The notes: generated from the letters alone by a model not told the origin. A DNA stretch of 64,000 nt from Nocardioides sp. LHD-245 (GCF_030929495.1 NZ_JAVFWN010000010.1:221432-285431), one strand, 5' to 3'; counted from the stretch's first letter, positions 18,191-27,319 are shown. Numbers and translations are program-made.

Positions 18191-18631
18191 TCACCCAGGC
18201 GTCGCTGCGTTGCGTACGAGCCGACGTGCCAGCACCGGGATCACGATCGCGGCGGCGACGGCGTGCAGCGCCATCAGGATGAGTGCCGAGGCGACGTCGA
18301 AGCCGAAGGTCGCGTCCGGCACGACCGACAGCACGGTGAGGGCGACGGTGGTGCGGACGAACGTCGAGCGCGGGCGACGCGCCCGACGGGCGAGGACCGC
18401 AGCCAGGACGACGCCGAGCATCGAGAAGACGAAGGTCAGCTGGGTGAAGGCCAGGACGGGGAGGCTGACGCCCGAGCCGTCGGCGAACGAGACTCCCGCG
18501 GCCGAGGCGACGGCGGCGAGCGTGGTGGTGACGACCGAGGCGACGGTCGCCGCGGCGAGCCCGTGCCGCCAGACCGTCGGCCGGACGGACGCGGCCAGGG
18601 AGGGAACGGCGAGGTCGGTGGTGGTGGACAT
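18191..18631 (-). CDS. Four-helix membrane protein, DUF6069-like
   Basis: 146 residues with four predicted membrane helices (starting near LAAATVASVVTTTLAAVASA, then VLAFTQLTFVFSMLGVVLA, TTVALTVLSVVP and ASALILMALHAVAAAIVIPV). The pattern fits the DUF6069 group as I remember it; function unknown. AGGAG is 5 nt before the ATG at 18631, which is why I reject the longer in-frame start at 18688. It is divergent from the YCII gene at 18829. Confidence 0.75.
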   Translation of the reverse strand: MSTTTDLAVPSLAASVRPTVWRHGLAAATVASVVTTTLAAVASAAGVSFADGSGVSLPVLAFTQLTFVFSMLGVVLAAVLARRARRPRSTFVRTTVALTVLSVVPDATFGFDVASALILMALHAVAAAIVIPVLARRLVRNAATPG

Positions 18632-18828
18632 GAGCTTCTCCTGGTGGTCGGTGGCGCCGCCCGGTGGCGGCCCCTCTGCGTTCTCCACGAACGCCTTCCA
18701 CCCGGTACGACGGTCCGCCGCGGAAAAACTGGTCGCGATCCCACCCTGGCGGGCTGTCGCATCCGTGTGGTGCCGTTCGTGGAGAGGCAGGAGGCGGTCA
18801 TCGGGACCGCCCTGATCGAGGAGACGAC

Positions 18829-19194
18829 ATGACGAACTACCTGATGTCCGTGCACGGGCCCACCGAGCTGACCGACGAGTTCTACGGCTACGGGTCGAAG
18901 GAGGAGATGGAGCAGTCGTTCGCCGACACCGGGGCCTTCAACGAGCGGCTCAAGGCGGACGGCTATTGGGTCTTCGCCGGAGGCCTCGCGCCCGCCACGA
19001 CCGCGACCGTGGTCGACGGGCAGGGCGAGGCGCCGGTGGTGACCGACGGCCCCTATCTCGAGACGAAGGAGGCCATCGGCGGCTTCTGGGTGATCGAGGT
19101 CCCCGACCTCGACACCGCGCAGCGCCTCGCCGCCGACGCGTCCAAGGCGTGCCGGGGCAAGGTCGAGGTCCGTCCCTTCGACGGTCTCGCCTGA
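18829..19194 (+). CDS. YCII-related domain protein
   Basis: 121 residues, the usual length of YCII/DGPF proteins, a ferredoxin-like small fold. Recognisable segments are YLMSVHGPTE at the start and the family-defining DGP(F/Y) run in VVTDGPYLETKEAIGGFWVI (residues 66-85), then AA..C.GKVEVRPF. Members are often encoded beside ECF sigma factors; none is here. Biochemical role unknown. GAGGAGACGAC precedes the ATG. Confidence 0.88.
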   Translation: MTNYLMSVHGPTELTDEFYGYGSKEEMEQSFADTGAFNERLKADGYWVFAGGLAPATTATVVDGQGEAPVVTDGPYLETKEAIGGFWVIEVPDLDTAQRLAADASKACRGKVEVRPFDGLA

Positions 19195-19524
19195 GTCCAA
19201 CTGCCGGCGTGCGAGGGTCGTCGCGTTGGCCGCCTGTACCACGGTGTCGTCGGCGTGGCTCACGACCAGATGGGCGCACATCGGTCTGAGTGCGTTGGCT
19301 TCGCCACCGACGACGCCAACTGCAGATGGAAGGACCGAGCAGCCTCACGAACTGGGCGCCTTACCTCGTCATGCTCCACTGGCCGCGCCACGATGCAGGT
19401 CAACAGCCAGGACTTGTCACGCCTATAACAACCTGTGTGGCGGAATTCTCCGCACAGTTCGCAGCCACCAAGCCCTCTTCACTCATTGACGACGATAAGA
19501 GTTCGCAACCTTCACCAAAGCCGA
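19195..19524. other. 330-bp intergenic stretch before the metalloprotease gene
   Basis: No convincing gene. Composition shifts here from very high GC to a more balanced one and stays lower through 20880. The right half (about 19420-19510) is relatively AT-rich and probably contains the metalloprotease promoter; TTGACG at 19486-19491 is a possible -35, but no good -10 follows at 17 nt. Confidence 0.4.
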
Positions 19525-20172
19525 ATGAGGAGCGAATTCACCTTGTTTCTGACGAAAGACCGCCCGCCACGAGAAAGGCGCGTCCGAACCGCCGTCCTCG
19601 CGATCCTCGCAACCGGTTTCGCATGGGCTTCACTGGGTCCAACACCAGCAGTCGCCGACCCCTATCCGGTCGACGGGGGACCGGATCGTGGGCAACACAG
19701 CTACTGCTTCGACGGTGCCCACCCGATGAACACCGACGTACACACTCGCGCGCTGTCGACGATGGCGAACGTGGACGCCCAGACCGCCGTCACGACGGTG
19801 CAGCACGCACCCTGTCGAGCACGCACCGATGTTCGATTCCAACAGCGCCCCATCTCGCCCGGCGTGATCGGATACGCGCCATGCGCCGCACGGGTCGTAG
19901 GTAGCACGGACTGTGACGTTCGCGATGTGCGTGTCTACTGGGCTGAGATTGAACGACTGTCCGCGCACCCGAAACGGGAAGCGCGACACACTCTCTGTCA
20001 TGAGGTAGGCCACACCCTCGGGGCATCCCACTACGAGAGTTGGCTGGTGAACCCCGACGGAACGTGGGCGACGAACAGCTGCATGATCAGCGGTCTGGCC
20101 GATGACGGTTCCTTGTGGACACGGTCATACGGACCTCACCACATCGCTCATATCAATGCATGGTTCAGCTAG
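19525..20172 (+). CDS. Secreted zinc metalloprotease, metzincin-like
   Basis: 215 residues. A basic N-terminus and hydrophobic segment (residues 20-44, ending AVADP) form a signal peptide. The zinc site is HEVGHTLGASH (His159, Glu160, His163, His169), the extended metzincin motif, and a Met-turn candidate follows in NSCMISG (Met187). Six cysteines in the mature part suggest disulfides. The mature domain is about 170 residues, close to snapalysin/matrixin catalytic domains, but I cannot place the family. It lies 12 bp before a lipoprotein gene of similar low GC, so the two probably form one acquired unit. Start chosen at the ATG before the Arg-rich leader; no strong Shine-Dalgarno. Confidence 0.75.
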   Translation: MRSEFTLFLTKDRPPRERRVRTAVLAILATGFAWASLGPTPAVADPYPVDGGPDRGQHSYCFDGAHPMNTDVHTRALSTMANVDAQTAVTTVQHAPCRARTDVRFQQRPISPGVIGYAPCAARVVGSTDCDVRDVRVYWAEIERLSAHPKREARHTLCHEVGHTLGASHYESWLVNPDGTWATNSCMISGLADDGSLWTRSYGPHHIAHINAWFS

Positions 20173-20184
20173 GAAGGCACGACG

Positions 20185-20880
20185 ATGCGAAAGAAGATGA
20201 TTGCCGTGGCGACGGCCGTGCTCCTGGCTACGACTGCGGGATGCGCCTCCACCCCTGCGGCTGAGAGACGATTCGCATCTGGACCGCAGGAAGCACCTAC
20301 GGCCCCTACTGAAGGTGCATCGAGCGTTCTGAGCAGACTTCGCGAGGGACTCAACTACGTCGTCTACCCCTCCCCCGACAAGCTCGTCGAAGACCGAGGG
20401 GCTGCCTACGTGGGCGAGGTGCACGAAGTACGCGAAGGACGGACACTCCTGTCCAAGACAGACGGCGGCTGGACACGAGACAACTCTGTGGTCATCACGG
20501 TCAGAGTGACCCGGGAACTCCGAGAGCTGAAGGGTGCCAGTGCGAACGACATGATCTATGTGTCGATGCCGCGTGGCGTCAACGCGGTCACTGCCGACGG
20601 CACCGTGATGGGAAGCGACCCCAATCCCTCCATCGAGGAGCTTCGACGTTCGATTCCGAACGGCCTCGAGGTTCTGGTGATGGCAGGAGCCATGGACCCT
20701 GACCTCGCGCTCGCCAACCCGTCGACAACGGTCGAGAAGGACCCTCGCGTCGCTCCTGACGACGCGCTGCTCCTTGACGGCTTCCATCCACAGACCGTGG
20801 TGTTCGACCAGGGAACCAAACCGCTCGACGCCTGGCCCGACTACACCTTCGGCGAACTGGTCGCTGCAGCGACGGATTGA
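20185..20880 (+). CDS. Hypothetical lipoprotein paired with the metalloprotease
   Basis: 231 residues. A clear lipoprotein signal (MRKKMIAVATAVLLATTAGC, lipidated Cys20) with AGGAAGG upstream of the ATG. The mature part has a beta-rich look (AAYVGEVHEVREG, VVITVRVTRELRELKG, DMIYVSMPRG). That resembles secreted actinobacterial proteins in which a substituted OB-like strand set handles extracellular ligands, but I recognise no family. It is 12 bp downstream of the metalloprotease and likely co-transcribed; a role as anchor, substrate or inhibitor is speculation. Confidence 0.7.
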   Translation: MRKKMIAVATAVLLATTAGCASTPAAERRFASGPQEAPTAPTEGASSVLSRLREGLNYVVYPSPDKLVEDRGAAYVGEVHEVREGRTLLSKTDGGWTRDNSVVITVRVTRELRELKGASANDMIYVSMPRGVNAVTADGTVMGSDPNPSIEELRRSIPNGLEVLVMAGAMDPDLALANPSTTVEKDPRVAPDDALLLDGFHPQTVVFDQGTKPLDAWPDYTFGELVAAATD

Positions 20881-20974
20881 GCAAACCGAGGAGCGCAGTC
20901 GCACAGGAGCTATGCGGGGTGGCCGAGCCGGCGATCTCCATCAAGGATCGCCGGCTCGGCCCGGCGGCCCGCCG

Positions 20975-22348
20975 TTAGCGGCGCACCTTGACCTTGACCT
21001 GAACGCTGGCGGCATTGACGGCGGCGTCCCCGCCATAGCCCACCACCAGCTTGTGCTTGCCGGCCTTGAGCTTCTTGAGCTTCACGACGACCGTGCCGCC
21101 GGCGAGGACGCCGGTGCCGACGACCCTCCCCTTCGCGGTGACGGTGACCGTGCCCGTCGCGCCGCGGGCCGAGGACACGCTGACCCGCAGCTTCCCCTTG
21201 CGCCCGGCCCGCAGCTTGCCCTTGGCCTTCGCGGTGACGGTCGCGCCGGCCTTGATCGCGGTGAGCGCACCGCCGAGGGAGCTGCTGCCGGAGAGTCCGC
21301 CGGGCAGGCCGCCGCCGGTGCTGCCCAGCGGGCCGGTGCCGGTCGCGGCACCGCCGCCGGACCCGGCCGCCGCACGGGTGAAGGACTGCCAGGCGCCGTA
21401 CGTCGTCGAACCACCGGTCGGGGTGAACCTGCCGCGCCAGTAGTACGTCGTCCCGGGCATGAGGAGCGGGAACTCGGCCTCGTTCCAGTCGGTCCACAGG
21501 TAGACCGCCGGGTCGCCGCCCCCGTAGGGCAGGGACTTCGTCCACTGCACGGTGCTGCCGTTCGTGCTGAGGTCGACGCCGATCGAGCCGGGCTGGTTGT
21601 TGGTGATCGCCTGGAAGTAGGAGACGAAGCCGTACTGCGTGACCCCGCCGTCGGGGTCGGTCGCGGTGTTCACCGTCGACGGGGTGTCGTAGAGGACCTG
21701 GTGCGGCGCGCCGGGCTGGCCGCTGCCTCCGGCCCCGAAGACGTAGATCGGCGCCTGCAGGCCGACCGTCGCGTCGTTGTTGCCGTCGATGGTCTTGACG
21801 CCGATGCTCAGGTTCGCGCCCGACAGCGGCTGGCTGGCCTTCACCGGGAACTGGAACTCCCAGTGGTGTCCCTGGGCGACGCCCCACAGTCCCGCGTCGC
21901 GGTCGTTGTAGTAGGCGCCGCCCTGCAGGTTGCCCCAACCCGGGCAGTTGCCCTGCGGCGCGGCGCCGCCGCTGCCGTCGTACCCGCACCGGATCTGCTG
22001 CGAGGTGTCGAAGGTGACGCCGGCCGGCAGGGAGATGGTGGGGTGGAAATAGGTGCCGCCCGCGCACGGGTTGCCCATGCCGTAGACCGCGTAGTGGATC
22101 CAGAACGTCTGACCGACCGCGGGTACGCCGCTGTCCGGGTCCGCCCAGTAGCCGGCGTAGGCCCCGATCCCGGCCTCCGTGTACGGCGTCCCCTGGATCA
22201 GGCCGAAGCAGTTGATCACCTGGGTGTAGCCGATGCCGCCGTCGTACCAGCCGCCCGGCTCGTCGGCGGCCGCGGGCGGAGGCCGGAGGAGGCCGGTCCC
22301 GAGAAGGAGGGCGACGAGGACGGCGAGGTAGCGCAGGCTTCTGGTCAC
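20975..22348 (-). CDS. Secreted surface protein with Gly-rich linker and Ig-like tail
   Basis: 457 residues with a signal peptide (YLAVLVALLLGTGLLRPPPA, AAADEP). The first 300 residues are Trp/Tyr/Cys-containing and unlike any family I know. A fibronectin-III-like segment follows (GTTYYWRGRFTP..YGAWQSFT). A Gly/Ser linker leads to a C-terminal Ig-like beta-repeat (TVTVTAKGRVVGTGVLAGGT, KHKLVVGYGGDAAVNAASVQ). I chose GTG at 22348, just before the signal sequence; an ATG at 22435 is in frame but adds an atypical N-terminus. Probably cell-surface; function unknown. Confidence 0.75.
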   Translation of the reverse strand: MTRSLRYLAVLVALLLGTGLLRPPPAAADEPGGWYDGGIGYTQVINCFGLIQGTPYTEAGIGAYAGYWADPDSGVPAVGQTFWIHYAVYGMGNPCAGGTYFHPTISLPAGVTFDTSQQIRCGYDGSGGAAPQGNCPGWGNLQGGAYYNDRDAGLWGVAQGHHWEFQFPVKASQPLSGANLSIGVKTIDGNNDATVGLQAPIYVFGAGGSGQPGAPHQVLYDTPSTVNTATDPDGGVTQYGFVSYFQAITNNQPGSIGVDLSTNGSTVQWTKSLPYGGGDPAVYLWTDWNEAEFPLLMPGTTYYWRGRFTPTGGSTTYGAWQSFTRAAAGSGGGAATGTGPLGSTGGGLPGGLSGSSSLGGALTAIKAGATVTAKAKGKLRAGRKGKLRVSVSSARGATGTVTVTAKGRVVGTGVLAGGTVVVKLKKLKAGKHKLVVGYGGDAAVNAASVQVKVKVRR

Positions 22349-22391
22349 GCTGTCATTCGGCCAGCAGCGGGCCGGGTGCCGCGTCAGGGTC

Positions 22392-22411
22392 GGACCCCAA
22401 TGTTGGGGCCC
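22392..22411 (-). terminator. Short GC-rich palindrome, possible terminator of the 23352-22548 genes
   Basis: 22392-22400 pairs with 22403-22411 with one mismatch, forming a CCCCAA/TTGGGG core hairpin between the small basic protein gene and the next leftward gene. It has no T-tract, so termination is only a suggestion. Confidence 0.3.
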
Positions 22412-22547
22412 GAGGCTGTGGGCATCGGTTGTCACCGACCTGCCGTCGACAGGGCCGACCTCCCCCTACGGCGTTTCGTGCGATCACCCGCGATCTCCGG
22501 CGGGGGACGCCGGTGGCGTGTGGTCAGTCCTGCCGAGCGGTGACGCG

Positions 22548-22706
22548 CTACTTCTGTCCCGAGGGCTTGCTGCCCTTGGACGCTCCCGGAGCCGGTCCAC
22601 GCGGCGGGGTGGCCAACTTGCTGACCTGTTTGGAAGAGGAGCCGTAGCCGCCGCGCTTCTCGAGGTCCATGGTGTGCCGAACGGTCTTCCTGATCCCGGT
22701 GGCCAT
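22548..22706 (-). CDS. Small basic hypothetical protein
   Basis: 52 residues (MATGIRKTVRHTMDLEKRGG, then a Ser/Lys/Pro-rich tail). Strong Shine-Dalgarno GAGGAGG upstream of the ATG at 22706 fixes the start. It begins 10 bp after the stop of the DUF6338-like gene, so the two are an operon. The middle (LEKRGGYGSSSKQVSKLATP) is polar and probably disordered. No function can be assigned. Confidence 0.6.
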   Translation of the reverse strand: MATGIRKTVRHTMDLEKRGGYGSSSKQVSKLATPPRGPAPGASKGSKPSGQK

Positions 22707-22716
22707 GGGTTCCTCC

Positions 22717-23352
22717 TCACGCGTCGATGTACTCAAGGTACTCGATCTCCTCCCAGCGTACGAGCAGACCGCCAGCGCCGAGTCGAACGGTGCCGTCCGG
22801 TTCGAAGCGGAACTCCCCGGTCGCGGGGTCGAGGTCAGCGCTTCGGGCCAGGAAGATGTCCTGCTGCTCGGGGTACCCAGCCGAATAGGACTTCATCTCG
22901 CCGTAGGTCGCATAGGCGCCACCTATCCAGGCACCAGTCTTCAGTTTGATGCGAACCCAGCCATCCCGCTCCCCCTGGAACAGGTAGTCCCACGCCCGGG
23001 GTGCGGGGTCTGGGCCGGTGATCCAGCGTGGCCACTCGGATCCGCTGCGAGTCCCCACCCCGACCAGGGTGCCGATCAGCAAGGGCGCCGCGACGTAGAC
23101 TGCGGTGACGAACCAGAGACACAGCGGGTTGGAGTCACCCGACGCGATTGACGGCCACTTGGTCGTCCCCAGCCAGTAGGAAGCAGGGGCGAGCGCCCCA
23201 TGGATGATCGCGGAGGCGCCGACGAACCGGAAGATGCGGTCGCTCAGCCCGATCCCCCAACGCCCGGCCATCCGCTCGAACGACCAGATGTACAGGGCGC
23301 CCGGGATCAGGGCGACCAGGAGCACGGCGGCTGCCTCGAACGACGTGGGCAT
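22717..23352 (-). CDS. DUF6338-like membrane protein
   Basis: 211 residues. Three or four hydrophobic helices in the first half (AAVLLVALIPGALYIWSFER; AIIHGALAPASYWL; FVTAVYVAAPLLIGTLVGVG), then a soluble C-terminal domain (KTGAWIGGAYATYGEMKSYS; DIFLARSADLDPATGEFRF). The helical N-terminus plus a small beta domain fits DUF6338 proteins as I recall them. The closing WIGGAYA..SYSAGYPEQQDIFL resembles PRC/LSm-like surface-exchange beta segments. Role unknown. Operon with the small basic protein gene at 22548. Confidence 0.7.
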   Translation of the reverse strand: MPTSFEAAAVLLVALIPGALYIWSFERMAGRWGIGLSDRIFRFVGASAIIHGALAPASYWLGTTKWPSIASGDSNPLCLWFVTAVYVAAPLLIGTLVGVGTRSGSEWPRWITGPDPAPRAWDYLFQGERDGWVRIKLKTGAWIGGAYATYGEMKSYSAGYPEQQDIFLARSADLDPATGEFRFEPDGTVRLGAGGLLVRWEEIEYLEYIDA

Positions 23353-23429
23353 GCGCTGACGCTATGCAGTAGGTCCGACATCAACGCCAGGGTCGCCAGT
23401 CCCGTCCGACCCCGGTTGCGCGGCCTCGG

Positions 23430-24833
23430 TCAGCGGATCAGCTTGGCCTTCTTGGTAGTCGTCGCGCCGGTCGTCGCCGTGAGCACCACCGTGACCTTCA
23501 CCGTCCTGGTGCGCTGGAGGAGTTTGCGGGCGGCCTTCGTCAGCTTCACGCTCACCTTGCCGGTGCTGTTGACCCCCACGGCGTAGCCGCCGGTCGCCAG
23601 CTTCTTCTTGCCGGCTTTGACGACGACAGTGCCCGAGCACGCCATCAGCCCGCCGCCGCAGTTGACCGCGAGCTTCGCCTTCTTGCGCTTCTTGTCCGCC
23701 TTGAGCTTCTTCTTGGCACTCACCGGCGGCTGCGCGTGCGGGACGAGTTGCGAGTTGGCGCCGACGTTCACGTTGGTCACCCAGAGGTTCTCGCGCGGCA
23801 CTCGGACGATCGAGTTGTTGGTCTCGTCGGTGAACCAGATCGCGCCGTCGGCGCCGTACGTCACGGACGTGGGCTCGTAGTTGCCGACCTGCACGACCGC
23901 GCCGACGCCCGCGGCGTTGACGTGCCCGATGCCCTTCGCGGCACCGACGCTGGTGAACCAGACGTTGCCGTCGGCCCCGGTCACCAGGCTGCGCGGAGCG
24001 GTGCGGTCGCCGGTGCGGATGGTGCCGACCTGGTTGTTGTCGCCGACCCAGCCGACATTTCCGTCACCCGGTGAGGTGAACCAGGTGCCGGACGACGAGC
24101 GGCCGAACCAGATCTTCCCGGACGGACCGGTCGCGACCGAGTAGGGGTAGGTGGCGTTCGCCGGCAGCGGGTAGGCGACACCACCGTTGCCCGCCGCGTT
24201 CACCTGGACCAGCTTGTCGCCGTCCTGGCACCACATCAGGCCGTCGCGACCGCGACCGAGCGCGCCGTCGCATTCGGGTGCGTTCGCATCCCAGTTGCTG
24301 CTGTTGCCCACGATCTTGGCGATGCCGTCCTCGTCGAACGACATGGTCACCCAGACCCCGTCGGGGCCGACGCGGACCTCTTCGCCATAGGGCTCGGGGT
24401 ACGTCACCCAATCCTGCGCGGCCGGATTGCTCGAGGGGAATCGGACCACCTTCCACCCGCTGTCCGAGACCACCCAGACGTTCCCGGCGGCGTCCACGTC
24501 CAGATCCTTGACCAGGCTGCCTCCCGTGGTCTGCGCCGGGAGGCTGTACTCGGTGATCGCACCCGCGAGCGTGATCCGGCCGACCTTGTTCTTGTCGCGC
24601 TCGACGAACCACATGTCACCGTTGGGGGCGGTGGTGATCCGGCGCAGTCCGGCCGCGCTGGTCGGCACCGGGAAGACCTGGAAGCCACCGGCCTTCGCAG
24701 CTTGGCGTGGCGCCGGAGGGCTGGTGGCGTCGGCGGCCGCTCCCGGCACACCCAGACCGGTGATCGAGAGGGCCGGAAGGACGAGGATCCCCGCCGTCAT
24801 CGCCCGGCGCAGCCGGGCACGTCGCATCGTCAT
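23430..24833 (-). CDS. Secreted Vgb/SMP-30-type beta-propeller protein
   Basis: 467 residues with a signal peptide (AMTAGILVLPALSITGLGVP, then AAADATS). Blade repeats of the virginiamycin B lyase/streptogramin-lyase type occur throughout: ITTAPNGDMWFVERDKNKVG, VDAAGNVWVVSDSGWKV, VTGADGNVWFTS, VTYGADGAIWFTDETNNSI. The catalytic residues of true Vgb cannot be confirmed, so lyase activity is not claimed. The C-terminal domain (LAVNCGGGLMACSGTVVVKA, then a Lys-rich strand set) resembles that of the protein at 16887. The ATG at 24833 has GGAG upstream. Confidence 0.82.
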   Translation of the reverse strand: MTMRRARLRRAMTAGILVLPALSITGLGVPGAAADATSPPAPRQAAKAGGFQVFPVPTSAAGLRRITTAPNGDMWFVERDKNKVGRITLAGAITEYSLPAQTTGGSLVKDLDVDAAGNVWVVSDSGWKVVRFPSSNPAAQDWVTYPEPYGEEVRVGPDGVWVTMSFDEDGIAKIVGNSSNWDANAPECDGALGRGRDGLMWCQDGDKLVQVNAAGNGGVAYPLPANATYPYSVATGPSGKIWFGRSSSGTWFTSPGDGNVGWVGDNNQVGTIRTGDRTAPRSLVTGADGNVWFTSVGAAKGIGHVNAAGVGAVVQVGNYEPTSVTYGADGAIWFTDETNNSIVRVPRENLWVTNVNVGANSQLVPHAQPPVSAKKKLKADKKRKKAKLAVNCGGGLMACSGTVVVKAGKKKLATGGYAVGVNSTGKVSVKLTKAARKLLQRTRTVKVTVVLTATTGATTTKKAKLIR

Positions 24834-25018
24834 CGCGCGCTCCTTCAGGGAAGGGCACGACCCTTGGCGCGCCCCGAGAAGACAGATCGGGCCGCCCACC
24901 TACCCGGCCGGGGTACGACCAAACCCTCGGCCCTCCGCCTCCCGGCGGAGACGACGAACGACCGCGCCGGCGACGACCACGAGGGTCGCCGCCGGCGCGG
25001 CCAGGAGGCGGCGCGTCC

Positions 25019-27319
25019 TCAGGCGGACTCGACGGCCGCCGGCTCCGGAGCGTCGTCGCCGATCGTGGAGACGCGCTGCTTGGAGATGTAGACCGCGGCG
25101 AAGATGCCGGCCGCCGCAACGACGGCGATCAGGATCCGGAGGAAGTCGTTCTCGTTCTCTCCGTAGGTGAGGCTGACGACGGCGCCGACGATCAGCAGCG
25201 AGACCAGGTTCATCACCTTGAGCAACGGGTTGATCGACGGGCCGGCGGTGTCCTTGAACGGGTCTCCCACCGTGTCACCGGTGACGGTGGCCGCGTGCGC
25301 CTCCGAGCCCTTGCCTCCGTGGTGTCCGTCCTCGACCAGCTTCTTCGCGTTGTCCCAGGCACCGCCGGCGTTGGCGAGGAACACCGCCATCAGCGTGCCG
25401 GTGGCGATGGCACCGACCAGGAAGCCGGCGAGCGGCCCGACGCCGAGTCCGAAGCCGACGGCCACCGGGGCCAGGATCGCCAGGATGCCCGGTGTGGCGA
25501 GCTCACGCAGCGAGTCGCGGGTGACGATGTCGACGACCCGGCCGTACTCCGGGCGGGCAGTGCCCTCCATGATCCCGGGGATGTCGCGGAACTGGCGGCG
25601 CACCTCCATCACGACAGCGCCCGCCGCCCGGCCCACCGCGTTGATCGCCAGGCCAGAGAACAGGAACACCGCGCAGGCGCCGAGGAGGGCCCCCACGATC
25701 AGCTTGGCGTCGTAGACCAGGAAGTCCTGGTCCAGGATGTCGCCGACCTCGGCATACGCGCTCTGCGTGTACGACGCGAACAGGGCACTCGCCGCCAGGA
25801 CGGCTGTCGCGATGGCGATGCCCTTGGTGATCGCCTTGGTCGTGTTGCCGACGGCGTCGAGCTCGGTGAGGATCTGCGCGCCCTCCTCGCTGACGTCGCC
25901 GGACATCTCGGCGATGCCCTGGGCGTTGTCGGAGACCGGGCCGAAGGTGTCCATCGCGACGATGACGCCGACCGTGGTGAGCAGGCCGCAGCCCGCCAGG
26001 GCGACGGCGAACAGCGCGAGACCGGTCGAGCCACCCGCGAGGAGCGCGGCGCCGAACACCGCGGCACCGATCACCATCGCGGTGTAGACCGCGGACTCGA
26101 AGCCGACCGAGAGTCCGGACAGGATGACCGTCGCGTGGCCGGTCAGCGAGGTCTTGGCGACGTCCTTGACCGGGCGGTGCTCGGTGCCGGTGAAGTAGCC
26201 GGTCAGGGCCAGGATCGCGGCGGCGAGCACGATGCCGATCACGACGGCACCGGCGGCGAACACCGGCGGGGACAGGTCGGCGGTGGCCCCGGAGCCGAGC
26301 TCACTCCACTCGCCGGGGAGGTAGACGAACGCGGCGATCGCGCTGGCCACCGCGCCGACCGCGGCGGAGAGGTAGAACGCCCGGTTGATCGTCTTCAGGC
26401 CGCTCTCACCGGCCCGCGGCTTGGTGAGGTAGACGCCGGCGATGGCCGACAGGGCACCGATCGCGGGGACGATGAGCGGGAAGACCAGGCCCTTGTCGCC
26501 GAAGGCCTGCGAGCCGAGGATCAGCGCGGCGACCAGGGTGACGGCGTACGACTCGAAGAGGTCGGCGGCCATGCCGGCGCAGTCACCGACGTTGTCGCCC
26601 ACGTTGTCGGCGATCGTCGCCGCGTTGCGCGGGTCGTCCTCGGGGATGTTCTGCTCGACCTTGCCGACCAGGTCGGCGCCGACGTCGGCGGCCTTGGTGA
26701 AGATGCCGCCACCGACGCGCATGAACATCGCGAGGAGGGCGGCGCCGAAGCCGAAGCCCTCCAGCACGTTGGGCGCCGCGCTCTGGAAGACGATCACGAC
26801 GACGCTGGCGCCCAGCAGGCCCAGGCCGACGGTGAACATGCCGACGAAGGCGCCGGTGCGGAAGCCGATGTTCATCGCGGGGTCGCGGCCCTGCTCGTTG
26901 GCGGCGGCCGCCACGCGCAGGTTGGCGCGGACGGCGAGCGACATGCCGAGGTAGCCGACCGCACCGGAGAACCCGGCGCCGACGAGGAAGAAGACGGAGC
27001 GGAAGATCCGGACCGCCCACTCCGACTGGAGACCGTCCGCGCCGTCGGCGGTGTGCGCCGGCAGCGCCAGGAGGACGACGAACGCGATGGCCGCGAAGAT
27101 CGTCAGCGTCCTGAACTGCCGGGTGAGGTAGGCGTTCGCCCCCTCCTGCACGGCCTGGGCGATGCGCTGCATGTTGGGGGTGCCCTCGCCTGCGCGCAGC
27201 ACCTCCGATCTGAACAGCGCGGCCATGGCCAGGGAGCCGAGAGCGATCACGGCCACGATCGCCACGAGGGCGAGATCGCCCCCGGTGACTTCGACATCGA
27301 CGACGAACGGACGGGGCAT
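25019..27319 (-). CDS. hppA: Membrane proton-pumping pyrophosphatase
   Basis: 766 residues with about 16 membrane helices. Hydrolyses pyrophosphate and pumps H+ across the membrane. The substrate-site signature is present: DVGADLVGKVE, IPEDDPRN and DNVGDNVGDCAGMAADLFES. The stretch GNTTKAITKG has Lys at the position I recall as distinguishing K+-independent H+-pumps from K+-dependent ones (Ala); this subtype call rests on memory. The ATG at 27319 has AGGAGG 7 nt upstream, so the longer frame to 27355 is rejected. A Crp-like palindrome lies about 100 bp upstream. Confidence 0.95.
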   Translation of the reverse strand: MPRPFVVDVEVTGGDLALVAIVAVIALGSLAMAALFRSEVLRAGEGTPNMQRIAQAVQEGANAYLTRQFRTLTIFAAIAFVVLLALPAHTADGADGLQSEWAVRIFRSVFFLVGAGFSGAVGYLGMSLAVRANLRVAAAANEQGRDPAMNIGFRTGAFVGMFTVGLGLLGASVVVIVFQSAAPNVLEGFGFGAALLAMFMRVGGGIFTKAADVGADLVGKVEQNIPEDDPRNAATIADNVGDNVGDCAGMAADLFESYAVTLVAALILGSQAFGDKGLVFPLIVPAIGALSAIAGVYLTKPRAGESGLKTINRAFYLSAAVGAVASAIAAFVYLPGEWSELGSGATADLSPPVFAAGAVVIGIVLAAAILALTGYFTGTEHRPVKDVAKTSLTGHATVILSGLSVGFESAVYTAMVIGAAVFGAALLAGGSTGLALFAVALAGCGLLTTVGVIVAMDTFGPVSDNAQGIAEMSGDVSEEGAQILTELDAVGNTTKAITKGIAIATAVLAASALFASYTQSAYAEVGDILDQDFLVYDAKLIVGALLGACAVFLFSGLAINAVGRAAGAVVMEVRRQFRDIPGIMEGTARPEYGRVVDIVTRDSLRELATPGILAILAPVAVGFGLGVGPLAGFLVGAIATGTLMAVFLANAGGAWDNAKKLVEDGHHGGKGSEAHAATVTGDTVGDPFKDTAGPSINPLLKVMNLVSLLIVGAVVSLTYGENENDFLRILIAVVAAAGIFAAVYISKQRVSTIGDDAPEPAAVESA

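Noticed and set aside
19435..19524. N-terminal extension of the metalloprotease from the ATG at 19435
   Set aside because: The added 30 residues are polar and would bury the signal peptide; the ATG at 19525 gives a normal secretory leader.
23430..24833. Streptogramin resistance (virginiamycin B lyase) call
   Set aside because: Only the propeller fold is supported; it is secreted with an extra surface-type domain and catalytic residues could not be confirmed.
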